From contig CAWJHV010000002.1 in assembly GCA_963842795.1 (NCBI GenBank), positions 37,732 to 101,731 of the forward strand: a DNA stretch of 64,000 nucleotides, read 5' to 3'. This document shows, in pieces, positions 27,587 through 36,446 of this stretch. Each line of letters starts with the position of its first letter. Position 1 is the stretch's first letter. This DNA comes from WHSW01 sp963842795 (GTDB lineage: Bacteria > Actinomycetota > Thermoleophilia > Solirubrobacterales > 70-9). The notes beneath the pieces were generated by a model, which worked only from the letters and a program-made list of their open reading frames with translations, had not been told where the DNA came from and did not search any database. Both the position numbers and the translations under genes were made by a program.

Positions 27587-28852
27587 TCAGGCGACGGGCC
27601 GGCGCCGGTAGGCGCGGCGCAGAGCGTCGATCGCGTTCCCCGAGAGGATCGCGTCGACGTCGTCCGGATAGGAATCGGCCAACGGGGCCCGCAGGGAGGC
27701 CAGGTCGTCGACGTCGTCGATCCCGGCCACGGTCGGCTTGATGAACCCGTCGAGGTCGGACCCGATCCCGACGTGCGCATTCGAGCCGGTAACGTCGCGG
27801 ATCGCGTCGATGTGGCTGCGGATCGTCCGCAGCGTCCGCTCGCGGTCGTCGGGGTCGTCCACTCCGAGGCCCGCGTTGAGCTGATGCTGGGCCATGATCA
27901 GACCGATCACTCCGCCGCGGGCGGCGATCTCGCTGATCGTCGCGGACTCGAGCATGTAGGCCTGGTCGCCGAAACGAAAGCCCGCGTGGGTCGCGAGCAC
28001 GGGGTAGTCATGCGGGTCGGCACCGCTGACGCGATCGAGGTGCTTGAGCAGCTCGAAGGTCTCGATCAACGCGTCACCACGCATGTGGCTGACGTCGATC
28101 AGGATCCGGTGCTCGTACATCGATCGCACGAGACGCTCGCCGAGCGGGCTGAGCGCGCCGCCCACGGGCTGCGGGAAGACCGTGTCGTACTGATGGTCGG
28201 TGAGCATCGGGAGGGCGGAGGCGTTGGTCGCAACGCCGCGATAGAACAGATGGGCGACGGTGATGTAGGCGACGCCGAGCAGCGAGAGCTCTCGCACCCT
28301 CTCGTCGATCTGGGCCTCATCGCGGCCGAGGTGAAAGCCGCCTTCGACGCAGTGCATGATCGCGATCCGCCGCTCTTTGATCGCGAGATCGAGGTCGGCC
28401 TCGGTCCTCACGGCGATCGGTCGCAGGTCCTCCGGCTCGAGCGCCAACTCCTTCTCGACCTCCCCCAGTCGATCGAGCAGCTCGGGGTAGTCGCCGTCCT
28501 GCTCGGGCCCGTCGGCGATCTCGGCGAACGGCAGGCAGAGAACCGAGCAGACGATTCGGACCCCACCCCGACGGAGCTTGGGGAGATCGACCCGCCAGGT
28601 GTCCTGGTAACTGCGGAAGTTCTTCAGCCGAGCGAAGATCAGTAACACGAAGGCGCGGAGCTTGGCGACGAACCCCGGATGGCGCCGGACCCGGATCACG
28701 TACTCGAGAGTCACGTTCCCCGCCTTCTCGTGGCGAGCGCGCCTCGGTAGCTGTTTCTGAACCTCAGGGTCCCGAGCAAGTAGGTGCATCGGGTAGTGAC
28801 AATGCAGGTCCGCGATCGGCGTGACCGGATCCCCGGCTTCGCTGACACCCAT
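27587..28852 (-). CDS. Membrane-dipeptidase-like hydrolase (peptidase M19)
   Basis: 421 residues, an amidohydrolase-fold M19 enzyme that normally cleaves dipeptides. Metal-binding and active-site features are visible: IADLHCHYPMH near the N-terminus, MHCVEGGFHL (bridging Glu), LIDVSHMRGDALIET, VLATHAGFRF and GIGSDLDGF. The N-terminus has no signal peptide, so it may be cytoplasmic. It is the first gene of an operon with the membrane phosphoesterase. Confidence 0.9.
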   Translation of the reverse strand: MGVSEAGDPVTPIADLHCHYPMHLLARDPEVQKQLPRRARHEKAGNVTLEYVIRVRRHPGFVAKLRAFVLLIFARLKNFRSYQDTWRVDLPKLRRGGVRIVCSVLCLPFAEIADGPEQDGDYPELLDRLGEVEKELALEPEDLRPIAVRTEADLDLAIKERRIAIMHCVEGGFHLGRDEAQIDERVRELSLLGVAYITVAHLFYRGVATNASALPMLTDHQYDTVFPQPVGGALSPLGERLVRSMYEHRILIDVSHMRGDALIETFELLKHLDRVSGADPHDYPVLATHAGFRFGDQAYMLESATISEIAARGGVIGLIMAQHQLNAGLGVDDPDDRERTLRTIRSHIDAIRDVTGSNAHVGIGSDLDGFIKPTVAGIDDVDDLASLRAPLADSYPDDVDAILSGNAIDALRRAYRRRPVA

Positions 28853-28960
28853 ACCGGCGTCAAGCCTAACCGTGGTGATACTCGCAAGTTTTTCTCCGCC
28901 TCTTCCTGGCGTCCCGGAATCCGAATCCAGACCTGATCGAATGGCTGTGGGAGTACTCCG

Positions 28961-31900
28961 ATGAACGATGACGCCGCAGGATCCGACCTGAAGCCCCCGG
29001 CGGAGGACCCCCCGCCGGCCCCGGGCATCGAGGAGGTCCGGCTGGCGATGGCTCTCAACGGCGGCGTCAGCCTCGCGGTGTGGATGGGCGGCTGCGCGGT
29101 CGAGCTCGATGCGGCCCGCCGCGCTGGCTGGGGACGGGAGGACCTAGGACGGAGCCCGAAGGGAGGCGACGGGCCCGTGCGCACCGTCTACCACGCGCTA
29201 TGCGAGAGCTTCAAGCGCGAGCTCGTGATCGACATCATGACCGGCGCAAGCGCGGGAGGGATCAACGGGGGACTGCTCGCCGCCGCGATGGTCTCCGGGC
29301 GGCGGTTGCATCCCGACTACGTCCGGCGCCAGTGGCTCACCCTCGGTGACTTCGCCGATCTGATGCATGCGCCGACCACTGCCGATCCGCGGTCCCTGAT
29401 GCAGGGCGTTCTTTTTGCAACCGCGCTCGAGGACGTCTTCGAGACGATCATCGGCGCCGAGGATGCCGCCGCCGAGAACGGCCTGCTGCTTCCGGACACA
29501 CAGCGCGAGCGTTCGACGGTCAGCGTCCCGCAGCTGGACATGACGGCAACGGACGTCATCGGCGCCGAACGCGTCTACCGAGACGTGTGGGACGAGACCC
29601 TGTCGGCGACGGAGTACCGGCGCCGGTTTCGCTTTCGGCACGACGTCGACTTCACTCCGGGCAATCTCGCTGCCGCGGCGCGCAGCACGGCCTCCTTTCC
29701 TGGCGCGTTCGAGCCGTATCGGCCCGATCCCGTGAGCTGGGCACTGACCGCGGACGACCGGGGTGTCGTCGGTGACGAGGTGCCCTGGCTGATCGATGGG
29801 GGTCTGCTCGACAACGCTCCGATCAGGACCGCAATCGAGTTGATCCCGACGCGAGCAGCGAGTCGGCAGGTCAAGCGATTCCTGGTCTACGTCAATCCCG
29901 AGCCCCGGGGCGTCCCGAAGCGAATCGGCGTGAGCGCCGACGGCAATCCGCAAAACCTGTTCGAGCCCGAGCTCCCGGACGTCATCGGCTATGTCGTCAA
30001 TCTGCCGCGCAAGGCGCCGTTCGTCGACCAGTTGGACGCGATCGAGGATGCGCACTGGCGCTCCGCGCTCACGGCCGACGCGATACTCCCCCTGCTGGCC
30101 GCGCCTCTGGAGCCGATGGCCCAGGCGGCCGAGGCACTGCTGCCGGCGTACGCGAGCCGGCGTCGGCTCAACTCGTTGCGGGAGCTGCTCGGAGACCCGG
30201 CCGCGGTCGGGCTCGCGCTCAAGGCGTTGAAGACGAGCGATGCGGAGCTTCCCTGGATTCCGAGTTCGATCGAGATCTCAGAGCAAGCCGAGTGGCGATG
30301 GGGGCTCAGCAGCGCGATCCGCATCGTCCATCTCCTTCTGGATCTGCTGCGGTTCGGGCTCGAGGCCGATCCCGACCAGAGCGAGACCTTCCTCGCCGCG
30401 CGCGTCCAGCTCGACCTGCGCCTGAGCGAGTTGCGAACCGGCTACCAGGCGGGACGCTCCGACAGCGAGACCACACGCCAGCTGCGCTCCCCTGACGCGG
30501 ACCTCGCGCCGTCGCAGCGTGTGGCGGCCCTCATGGGCCTGACCGGAGACCAGCCGCGATTGGCGCTGATCGCGACCCGGCAGGCAATGCGTTCCTTCGC
30601 GGCGATGCTTAAGCCGCTCGGAAGCGAGCTCAGGCTCGCCGTCTCGACCAGCGGGGGATCGGGCGAGGTCGAGCTCGGCGCCGCGCTTCTGGGAAACGGG
30701 TGGCAGGACGATGACGAGTTCCTTCGCACGATCGAGACGCCGGGATCGCAGCTGGCGGAGATCCCGCTCGCGGGCGCCGAGCGCCGGTTTCTCCAGCGAG
30801 TGCTCTCGATCGAGGTGGTGCGCCGCGCGTTCTCGGCCGAGGAGCAGGTCGACAGCGCCCAACAGCTCTCTTTCGCTCAGCTGACCGCCGACGCTCCGGC
30901 CCCGATCTTCACCGCCGAACCGATCAGGTCCCCGTATCCGGCGTCAGCGGAGAGCAAGCTGGCGGGGATCCGGCTGGGACATTTTGCGGGATTCCTGAAG
31001 CGATCGTGGCGCGCGAACGACTTCATGTGGGGTCGCCTCGACGCCGCGGCCCGGATCGTCGACCTCCTGGTCGATCCGGATCGCGCGCGCCACGTCGGCA
31101 TCGACTCGGTGGTCGATGGGCTCCGGCGGGAACTGCTGCCCCCGAACGCAACGCCCGAACAGCGGTGGCTGGTCGAGGAGGCTCTCGAGGACTGGGCCGA
31201 GACCTCCGGGAACGTGGACTCGGGCGCAGGGCTTCTCGACGCACGTCTGGGGCACGCCCTCCGAGACGACCTCACGAATGCCAAGGGAGCTCCGCTTACC
31301 CGGACGCTGTTCACGCGTGCCGCCCAGCTCGAGATCGTCCAAGCGGAATTGCCCCGGATCGCCGAGGCGTCGGCCGTCGACGCGGCCGAGGGCAGCTCCA
31401 CGGCACCGCTGGACTTCGGCGAGGTCGACATCCAGGAGGAGCTGCCGGCGGACGGTCCGCTTCAAGGCGCGATCTGGAACGTGAGGCGCGGGGAGCCGCT
31501 CCCGCATCGGCTCGGCCGTGACGATCCCGCCGAATCGGTCAGCGATCTGACCGCCCGCACCGCGGCGCGAGCCGGGTTCGTGGGCCTCGCGGCTTTGCGA
31601 ACCGCCAAGGCTCCCGGCGCTCAGGCGTTCAGCCTCCTGCGGCCGCCGCTGCTGGCAGTGACCGGCATGGCGTCCCGCCGCGTCTGGACCACGCGCTGTC
31701 TCGTGCTCGCATACACGGGCGCGGCCGTCTACCTGGCGACCCGCGCTGCAGTGACGAGCGAAGAGACCGCCGACCTCGACCTGGTGTTCTCGAAGCAGGT
31801 TCTGATGGCTGCGGTCGCCGTGCTCGCGGTGCTCGGCGTGGCCCTGCTCCCGTTTTTCAGGGGAGTGCGCACGAGATGGAGCGCGGCCTCGCTGGCGGAG

Positions 31901-32365
31901 TTCGGGGCCGCAGCCGCCCTCATCCTCGGCGGTGGCGGCGCAGCGATCGTGATCGCGCTGCTGGCCGGCCGCTCGCCGGCACAGTTGGTGATCGCGGACG
32001 GCTTCGACCCACCGCCGGACGCGGTTCTGCTGCTCGCGCTCGGGGGCGTGCTCGGAGCCGCGGTCGCGCGGACGCCGCTGGTCCGGAGGCTGTGGAGCGA
32101 GCCGGACGAGCGGACCCGACAAGGCGTGATCTCGATCGCGCTCCTGGCCCTCGTCGCTCTCGCGGTGGGGATCTGGAGCCTCGCCGACAATCTCGACGCG
32201 ATCACCGCGCGGACTTGGAGCTGCGTCGCGGTGGTCACCACCGCTCTGGCTCCAATCGCAGGATGGAGTTACTTGACGCGGCGCAAGATGATCGTGGCCC
32301 GACTCCCTCCGCGCCCCGACACGCGGACAAGAGCCCTCGGGACACAGACACTAAGCCGGCCCTGA
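28961..32365 (+). CDS. Patatin-like phospholipase with C-terminal membrane segments (DUF3376 type)
   Basis: 1134 residues. The patatin domain shows an oxyanion stretch ALNGGVSLAVWMGG near residue 30, the nucleophile motif GASAGG near 97, and a catalytic-Asp motif LIDGGLLDNAP near 280. It most resembles the large patatin-related proteins with DUF3376. About 550 mostly helical residues follow, then six hydrophobic segments from about 905 to 1110 (for example VLMAAVAVLAVLGVALLPFF and GVISIALLALVALAVGIWSL). It is probably a membrane-anchored acyl hydrolase. Its control and substrate are unknown. Confidence 0.88.
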   Translation: MNDDAAGSDLKPPAEDPPPAPGIEEVRLAMALNGGVSLAVWMGGCAVELDAARRAGWGREDLGRSPKGGDGPVRTVYHALCESFKRELVIDIMTGASAGGINGGLLAAAMVSGRRLHPDYVRRQWLTLGDFADLMHAPTTADPRSLMQGVLFATALEDVFETIIGAEDAAAENGLLLPDTQRERSTVSVPQLDMTATDVIGAERVYRDVWDETLSATEYRRRFRFRHDVDFTPGNLAAAARSTASFPGAFEPYRPDPVSWALTADDRGVVGDEVPWLIDGGLLDNAPIRTAIELIPTRAASRQVKRFLVYVNPEPRGVPKRIGVSADGNPQNLFEPELPDVIGYVVNLPRKAPFVDQLDAIEDAHWRSALTADAILPLLAAPLEPMAQAAEALLPAYASRRRLNSLRELLGDPAAVGLALKALKTSDAELPWIPSSIEISEQAEWRWGLSSAIRIVHLLLDLLRFGLEADPDQSETFLAARVQLDLRLSELRTGYQAGRSDSETTRQLRSPDADLAPSQRVAALMGLTGDQPRLALIATRQAMRSFAAMLKPLGSELRLAVSTSGGSGEVELGAALLGNGWQDDDEFLRTIETPGSQLAEIPLAGAERRFLQRVLSIEVVRRAFSAEEQVDSAQQLSFAQLTADAPAPIFTAEPIRSPYPASAESKLAGIRLGHFAGFLKRSWRANDFMWGRLDAAARIVDLLVDPDRARHVGIDSVVDGLRRELLPPNATPEQRWLVEEALEDWAETSGNVDSGAGLLDARLGHALRDDLTNAKGAPLTRTLFTRAAQLEIVQAELPRIAEASAVDAAEGSSTAPLDFGEVDIQEELPADGPLQGAIWNVRRGEPLPHRLGRDDPAESVSDLTARTAARAGFVGLAALRTAKAPGAQAFSLLRPPLLAVTGMASRRVWTTRCLVLAYTGAAVYLATRAAVTSEETADLDLVFSKQVLMAAVAVLAVLGVALLPFFRGVRTRWSAASLAEFGAAAALILGGGGAAIVIALLAGRSPAQLVIADGFDPPPDAVLLLALGGVLGAAVARTPLVRRLWSEPDERTRQGVISIALLALVALAVGIWSLADNLDAITARTWSCVAVVTTALAPIAGWSYLTRRKMIVARLPPRPDTRTRALGTQTLSRP

Positions 32366-32375
32366 CCCGTCGGTG

Positions 32376-32393
32376 TCCCGCGCGATCGCGGGA
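32376..32393. terminator. Hairpin between convergent genes
   Basis: TCCCGCG-CGAT-CGCGGGA, a perfect 7-base stem with a 4-base loop, 10 bases after the patatin stop and 23 bases beyond the stop of the opposing small gene. It can end transcription from both sides. Confidence 0.6.
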
Positions 32394-32416
32394 TCGCCGT
32401 CGGCGAGCTCAGCGAC

Positions 32417-32620
32417 TCAGCTGAGCCGGAAGTGGCCCGTGTTCTCCTCGTCGTCGCGGACCTTCTCGAGGCGACCCGCCTTACGGGCGTGAACGAAGGC
32501 CTGCTTGAGGTCGGGCTTGTCGACGCCCATCTGCTGAGCGACGTCCGCTCGGGTGAACTCCTCCTGATCGAGTTCGCCTGCGGCCTGCACGAGCTGGTCT
32601 GCGGTGACGGTCAATTGCAT
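32417..32620 (-). CDS. Small winged-helix-like protein, unknown function
   Basis: 67 residues with an AGGAG site before MQLTVTADQLVQ. The sequence EEFTRADVAQQMGVDKPDLKQAFVHARKAGRLEKVRDDEENTGHFRLS looks like a helix-turn-helix followed by a short wing, so it may bind nucleic acid. It sits downstream of the cold-shock gene but is separated from it by two hairpins. Confidence 0.7.
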   Translation of the reverse strand: MQLTVTADQLVQAAGELDQEEFTRADVAQQMGVDKPDLKQAFVHARKAGRLEKVRDDEENTGHFRLS

Positions 32621-32650
32621 CGTTCTCCTGTGTTGAGTCCTGATGTTGCC

Positions 32651-32672
32651 CGGCGGGCGTTCGGGCCCGCCG
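32651..32672. repeat. Inverted repeat downstream of the cold-shock gene
   Basis: CGGCGGGC-GTTCGG-GCCCGCCG, a perfect 8-base stem with a 6-base loop. With the larger hairpin at 32691-32718 it makes two stable structures between the cold-shock gene and the small HTH-like gene. Confidence 0.5.
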
Positions 32673-32690
32673 CAGCCGCGTCGCCGCTCG

Positions 32691-32718
32691 CTTGCGGGAG
32701 CTCTGGAGCTCCCGCAAG
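32691..32718 (-). terminator. Strong hairpin downstream of the cold-shock gene
   Basis: CTTGCGGGAGCT-CTGG-AGCTCCCGCAAG, a perfect 12-base stem with a 4-base loop, about 74 bases after the cold-shock stop on the minus strand. It lacks a T-run. It likely terminates or stabilises the cold-shock transcript. A shorter stem (ACCGGC-GCG-GCCGGT, 32775-32789) lies right after the stop. Confidence 0.6.
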
Positions 32719-32791
32719 ACGGGCAGCATCAAGGGGTCGGACCCGTGCGGGCCCGCCCGTCGCAGTGTTCGCCTACCGGCGCGGCCGGTGA

Positions 32792-32992
32792 TTAGGCGAG
32801 CTGTACGTTGCCGGCGCGCGGGCCCTTGTCGCCGGTCTCGGCGTCGTAGGTGACCTTGGTCCCCTCGGCGAGGGTGTACTGGCCGTCCGGGAGCGAGCTC
32901 TGATGCACGAAGAGGTCGGCGGAGCCGTCCTCCGGCGCGATGAAGCCGAAGCCCTTCTGGTCGTTGAACCACTTCACGGTTCCGTTGGGCAT
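32792..32992 (-). CDS. Cold-shock protein, CspA family
   Basis: 66 residues, MPNGTVKWFNDQKGFGFIAPEDG with the RNP1-type KGFGFI and RNP2-type LFVHQSS motifs of the cold-shock domain. It binds single-stranded RNA or DNA and acts as an RNA chaperone. The GGAGG site before the ATG at 32992 fixes the start; a longer frame to 33064 lacks a site. Hairpins follow the gene. Confidence 0.95.
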   Translation of the reverse strand: MPNGTVKWFNDQKGFGFIAPEDGSADLFVHQSSLPDGQYTLAEGTKVTYDAETGDKGPRAGNVQLA

Positions 32993-33156
32993 GTGAATTC
33001 CTCCACTTACGGGTGCTAGCGAGCGCGGAGGATGCGGTGAGGCAACGACTGCGGGCGCGGGCACGGATTACGCCACGCTCGTGTGCGCGGCTGACCTGAA
33101 CCGTAGCAGCGACGGGCCTCGGAACACTCGTCCGTTAGCCTCGCCCGGCCACGCCG

Positions 33157-34014
33157 ATGCATCCCACCGCCCCGCTCGAACCCGCCCCGCCCCCCGATCC
33201 AGACCGGCTCGAGCTCGAGGTCGGCTGCACTTTCGGGTTGTCGGTCCCGAACCCGACGGCAGCGGTCCTGCAGGTCGCGCCGTCGCCGCAGACGGAGACG
33301 CAGATGATCGAGGAGCGCTGGGAGACCGGCTTCCCTCACCACACCTACCTCGACGGGTATGGCAATCGCTGCGAGCGATTTCTGATCCCGCCGGGCGCCG
33401 CGCTGCTGAGCTACGGCGCTCGCGTCGTGGTCACCGATCCATACGACCACGTCCGGCGCGAGGCGGCCGAGGTGGCGCCGACGGAGCTTCCCGACGAGTG
33501 CCTCGCCTTTCTGATGCCGAGCCGCTTCTGCCTTCCGGACGAGCTCGGCGCCGAGGCGTGGACCCGTTTCGGCGAGGTCGCGCCCGGGTGGCAACGGGTC
33601 CAGGCGGTGGTCGACTTCGTGCACGAGCGGATCGAGTTCACCCCGGGCGCCTCGAATCCATGGACCACCGCCGCCGACGTCTTTCGCTCACGCCAGGGCG
33701 TATGCCGCGACTACGCGCACCTCGCGATCTCCCTCTGCCGGGCGCTCAACGTTCCCGCGCGCTACGTCTTCGGCTACATCTCCGACATCGGCGTTCCGGC
33801 ACCGGTCGAGCTGATGGACTTCGCAGCGTGGTTCGAGGCCTACCTCGACGGCGAGTGGCAGACGTTCGACCCCCGAAACAACACCCCCCGCACCGGGCGG
33901 GTGATCGTGGGTCGGGGCCGCGATGCCGCCGACGTCGCCTTGATCACCTCGTTCGGCTCGCTGGAGCTGACCGAGTTCTCCGTTCGCGCGTCCGAAGCCC
34001 GCAGCTCGGCCTAG
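33157..34014 (+). CDS. Transglutaminase-like protein lacking the usual active-site His
   Basis: 285 residues: an N-terminal beta-rich region, then a transglutaminase-like core with the Cys motif SRQGVCRDYAHLAISLCRAL and an Asp motif WQTFDPRNNTPRTGRV. At the position where relatives I recall have DFHAWFEAYL this protein has DFAAWFEAYL, so the catalytic His seems replaced by Ala. The C-terminal RVIVGRGRDAADVALITSFG is typical of the group. If the triad is broken it would be an inactive or binding protein. Bacterial relatives are often peptidases. No signal peptide is seen. Confidence 0.85.
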   Translation: MHPTAPLEPAPPPDPDRLELEVGCTFGLSVPNPTAAVLQVAPSPQTETQMIEERWETGFPHHTYLDGYGNRCERFLIPPGAALLSYGARVVVTDPYDHVRREAAEVAPTELPDECLAFLMPSRFCLPDELGAEAWTRFGEVAPGWQRVQAVVDFVHERIEFTPGASNPWTTAADVFRSRQGVCRDYAHLAISLCRALNVPARYVFGYISDIGVPAPVELMDFAAWFEAYLDGEWQTFDPRNNTPRTGRVIVGRGRDAADVALITSFGSLELTEFSVRASEARSSA

Positions 34015-34015
34015 C

Positions 34016-34042
34016 TGTCACAGGCCGGCCCGCTGTCTCGTC
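34016..34042 (+). promoter_or_regulatory. ECF41-type promoter
   Basis: TGTCACA at 34016-34022 and CGTC at 34039-34042 with exactly 16 bases between, matching the promoter motif reported for ECF41 sigma factors (TGTCACA-N16-CGTC). The start site would fall near 34049, leaving a leader of about 37 bases to the epimerase ATG at 34086. The ECF41 sigma gene is the second gene of the unit, so the unit should be autoregulated. Confidence 0.8.
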
Positions 34043-34085
34043 TCCTTGTTACAGAGACCGTTTCGAGACCGAGAGGAGCACGAAC

Positions 34086-35027
34086 ATGAGGATCTTCGTC
34101 GCCGGAGCCACGGGCGCGCTCGGCAGGCGGCTGGTGCCGCAGCTGGCGGAGCGTGGCCACGCGGTCACCGGCATGACCCGGAGCAAGGACAGGTTCGACC
34201 TCCTGCGCGAGCTCGGAGCGACCCCGGTGGCCGCCGATGCGCTCGATCCCGAGGCGGTCGCGAAGGCCGTCGCCGAAGCCGAGCCGGAGGTCATAATCCA
34301 CGAGCTGACCGCGCTCAGCTCGCTCGACCTGCGCAAGTTCGAGCGGTCGTTCGCGCTGACCGACCGGCTGCGCACCGAGGGCACCGACCACCTGCTCTCG
34401 GCCGGGCGAGCGGTCGGCGTCGAGCGCTTCGTCGCCCAGAGCTATGCGGGCTGGCCCTACTCGCGCGACGGCGCCCCGGCGAAGTCTGAGGAGGATCCGC
34501 TCGACCCGGCGCCGGCGGCGGCGATGCGGATCAGCCACGCCGCGATCCGCTACCTGGAGGCCGCCGTCACGGGGGCGGAGTGGACGGAGGGGATCGCGCT
34601 CCGCTATGGCGGCTTCTACGGCCCGGGCACGGGCTTCAGCCTCCCCGACGGCGAGATGGTCGAGTTGATCCGCGAGCGCAAGGTGCCGGTGATCGGCAAC
34701 GGCGCCGGCGTCTGGTCGTTCATCCACATCGACGACGCCGCCACGGCCACGGTCGCCGCGGTCGAGCACGGACGCCGCGGGATCTACAACGTCGTCGACG
34801 ACGAGCCGGCCCCCGCCGCGGAGTGGATCCCGGCGGCAGCGAGGGCGGTCGGTGCGAAGCCGCCGCGGCGGGTGCCGCGCTGGCTGGCACGGATCGTCGC
34901 CGGCGAGGCCGCGGTAGTCATGATGACCGAGGTGCGTGGAGCGCTGAACGGCAAGGCAAAGCGCGAGCTCGACTGGCAGCCCGCCTACTCGAGCTGGCGC
35001 CGCGGATTCGCAGAGGGCCTCGGCTGA
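34086..35027 (+). CDS. NAD-dependent epimerase/dehydratase family protein (ECF41 partner)
   Basis: 313 residues of an extended short-chain dehydrogenase fold. The NAD motif GATGALG is at residues 7-13, and YAGWPYSRDG plus ISHAAIRYLEAAV lie in the active-site region. GAGRAVGVERFVAQSYAG-like text marks the usual strand 5. The ATG has GAGAGGAG upstream. It ends 4 bases before the ECF41 sigma gene and is preceded by an ECF41 promoter. Genes of the COE class (carboxymuconolactone decarboxylase, oxidoreductase or epimerase) are the usual partner of ECF41 factors. The substrate is unknown. Confidence 0.9.
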   Translation: MRIFVAGATGALGRRLVPQLAERGHAVTGMTRSKDRFDLLRELGATPVAADALDPEAVAKAVAEAEPEVIIHELTALSSLDLRKFERSFALTDRLRTEGTDHLLSAGRAVGVERFVAQSYAGWPYSRDGAPAKSEEDPLDPAPAAAMRISHAAIRYLEAAVTGAEWTEGIALRYGGFYGPGTGFSLPDGEMVELIRERKVPVIGNGAGVWSFIHIDDAATATVAAVEHGRRGIYNVVDDEPAPAAEWIPAAARAVGAKPPRRVPRWLARIVAGEAAVVMMTEVRGALNGKAKRELDWQPAYSSWRRGFAEGLG

Positions 35028-35031
35028 GCCG

Positions 35032-35961
35032 ATGCTCGACGAGCACGAGATCGCCGAACTGCGCCCGCGAGGGTTCGCGATCGCCTACCGGATGCTCGGG
35101 AGCGTCGGCGAGGCGGAGGATGTCGTGCAGGAGGGGCTCCTCCGCCTCCACGACGCCGAGCGCTCGGGAGAGAGGATCTCCTCGCGGCGGGCGTGGCTGG
35201 CGACGGTGGTCACCCGGCTCGCGATCGACGAGCTGCGGTCCGCTCGCGCACGGCGTGAGCGCTACGTCGGCGAGTGGTTGCCGGAGCCCCTCGTCACCGA
35301 TGAGCGCTCCGACCCGGCGGCCGAGGTCGAGCGAGCCGATTCGCTCTCGCTCGCCTTCCTCGTCCTGCTCGAGTCGCTCTCACCCGAGCAGCGGGCGGTG
35401 TTCCTGCTCCGCGACGTCTTCGACTACGGCTACGGCGAGATCGCCGAGATCGTCGGCAAGTCGCCCGACAACGTCCGCCAGCTCGCCTCCCGCGCCCGGC
35501 GCCATGTCGAGGACGGCCGGCCGCGATTCGAGTCCTCGCGCGAGCGACGCGACGCGCTCGCCGCCCGCTTCATCGCCGCCACCCAGGAGGGTGACCTCGC
35601 CGGGCTCGAGCAGCTGCTCGCCGAGGACGTCGTGCTCCACGGCGACGGCGGCGGCAACGCCCCGGCGCTCGCGCGTCCGGTCAGCGGCCGGGTGCGGGTG
35701 GCGCGTACCCTGCGCGCCTGGGCCCACGCCGGCGAGCGCCTGGGCGGCTTCGACCTGCGGGCAGCCGAGATCAACGGCCAGCCGGGCGCGATCGTGCTCG
35801 ACCGCGACCAGCGGGTGATCAGCGCGATGGGGCTCGAGATCTCGGGAGGTCGGATCGAGGCCGTGCACTCGATCGTCAACCCCGAGAAGCTCGGCCACCT
35901 CGGCCCGCTCGCCGACCTGGGAGCGCTGCTCAAGGGCCCGAGCGCAGCCGGATCCGACTGA
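35032..35961 (+). CDS. ECF41-family RNA polymerase sigma factor with C-terminal SnoaL-like domain
   Basis: 309 residues. Region 2 (residues 10-75, GFAIAYRMLGSVGEAEDVVQE) and region 4 (110-165, LLESLSPEQRAVFLLRDVFDYGYGEIAEIVGKS) are typical ECF. The linker has WLPEP (82-86). The C-terminal NTF2/SnoaL domain has the DGGG motif (205-208) and ends IVNPEKL, all hallmarks of ECF41. Such factors lack an anti-sigma protein and are controlled by their own C-terminal domain. The epimerase is 4 bases upstream, and the predicted promoter is at 34016. Confidence 0.93.
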   Translation: MLDEHEIAELRPRGFAIAYRMLGSVGEAEDVVQEGLLRLHDAERSGERISSRRAWLATVVTRLAIDELRSARARRERYVGEWLPEPLVTDERSDPAAEVERADSLSLAFLVLLESLSPEQRAVFLLRDVFDYGYGEIAEIVGKSPDNVRQLASRARRHVEDGRPRFESSRERRDALAARFIAATQEGDLAGLEQLLAEDVVLHGDGGGNAPALARPVSGRVRVARTLRAWAHAGERLGGFDLRAAEINGQPGAIVLDRDQRVISAMGLEISGGRIEAVHSIVNPEKLGHLGPLADLGALLKGPSAAGSD

Positions 35962-36010
35962 GCCCGACCTCGCCCGCCCCCCTCGCCTCGGGGCTAGGCC
36001 CGAGGGGAGC

Positions 36011-36441
36011 ATGGGTACGAAGGCGACCTCCCGGCTCCCCGGCGACGACCTGATCGCCCTGCGCCGATGGCGCGCCGAGGGCGCGCCGGCGCTGACCGAG
36101 GCCTGCGCGGACCCCGAGGTGCAGAGATGGACGATGGTGCCCGGCGACCACACCGAGGGCGATGCGCGCGAGTTCATCGCCGCGACCGCGGCCTCGCTGC
36201 GCGCCGGTGCCTCCTGTGAGCTGGCGGCGGTCGAGGCGCGCGCCCCCGACCCCGGCCCGGCCCAGCTCCCACTCGATCCGCACCAGCGCGATCGAGCCGA
36301 GGATCCGATCCGGTGCACGCCTCCGAGCGCGTCGCGAGCCGCGCGGGCTACGTCCGCGAGGGCGTCCTGCGGAGCTTCTTCCGATCGAAGGCGGGCCTGG
36401 TGGACGTGGTCATGTACTCCCGCCTGCCCGAGGATCGCTGA
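36011..36441 (+). pseudogene. Broken GNAT acetyltransferase with a small internal inversion
   Basis: The first 76 residues (LRRWRAEGAPALTEACADPEVQRWT...AASLRAGASCELAAVEA) look like a normal RimJ/GNAT N-terminus in frame 2. The C-terminus (ASERVASRAGYVREGVLRSFF...VVMYSRLPEDR, ending TGA at 36441) is in frame 1. Between them, bases about 36241-36310 read on the opposite strand as DRILGSIALVRIEWELGRAG, which is the GNAT strand-4 region that should follow CELAAVEA. So this piece is inverted, and the acetyl-CoA-binding part is deleted. The gene cannot be functional. Confidence 0.7.
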
Positions 36442-36446
36442 GCCCG

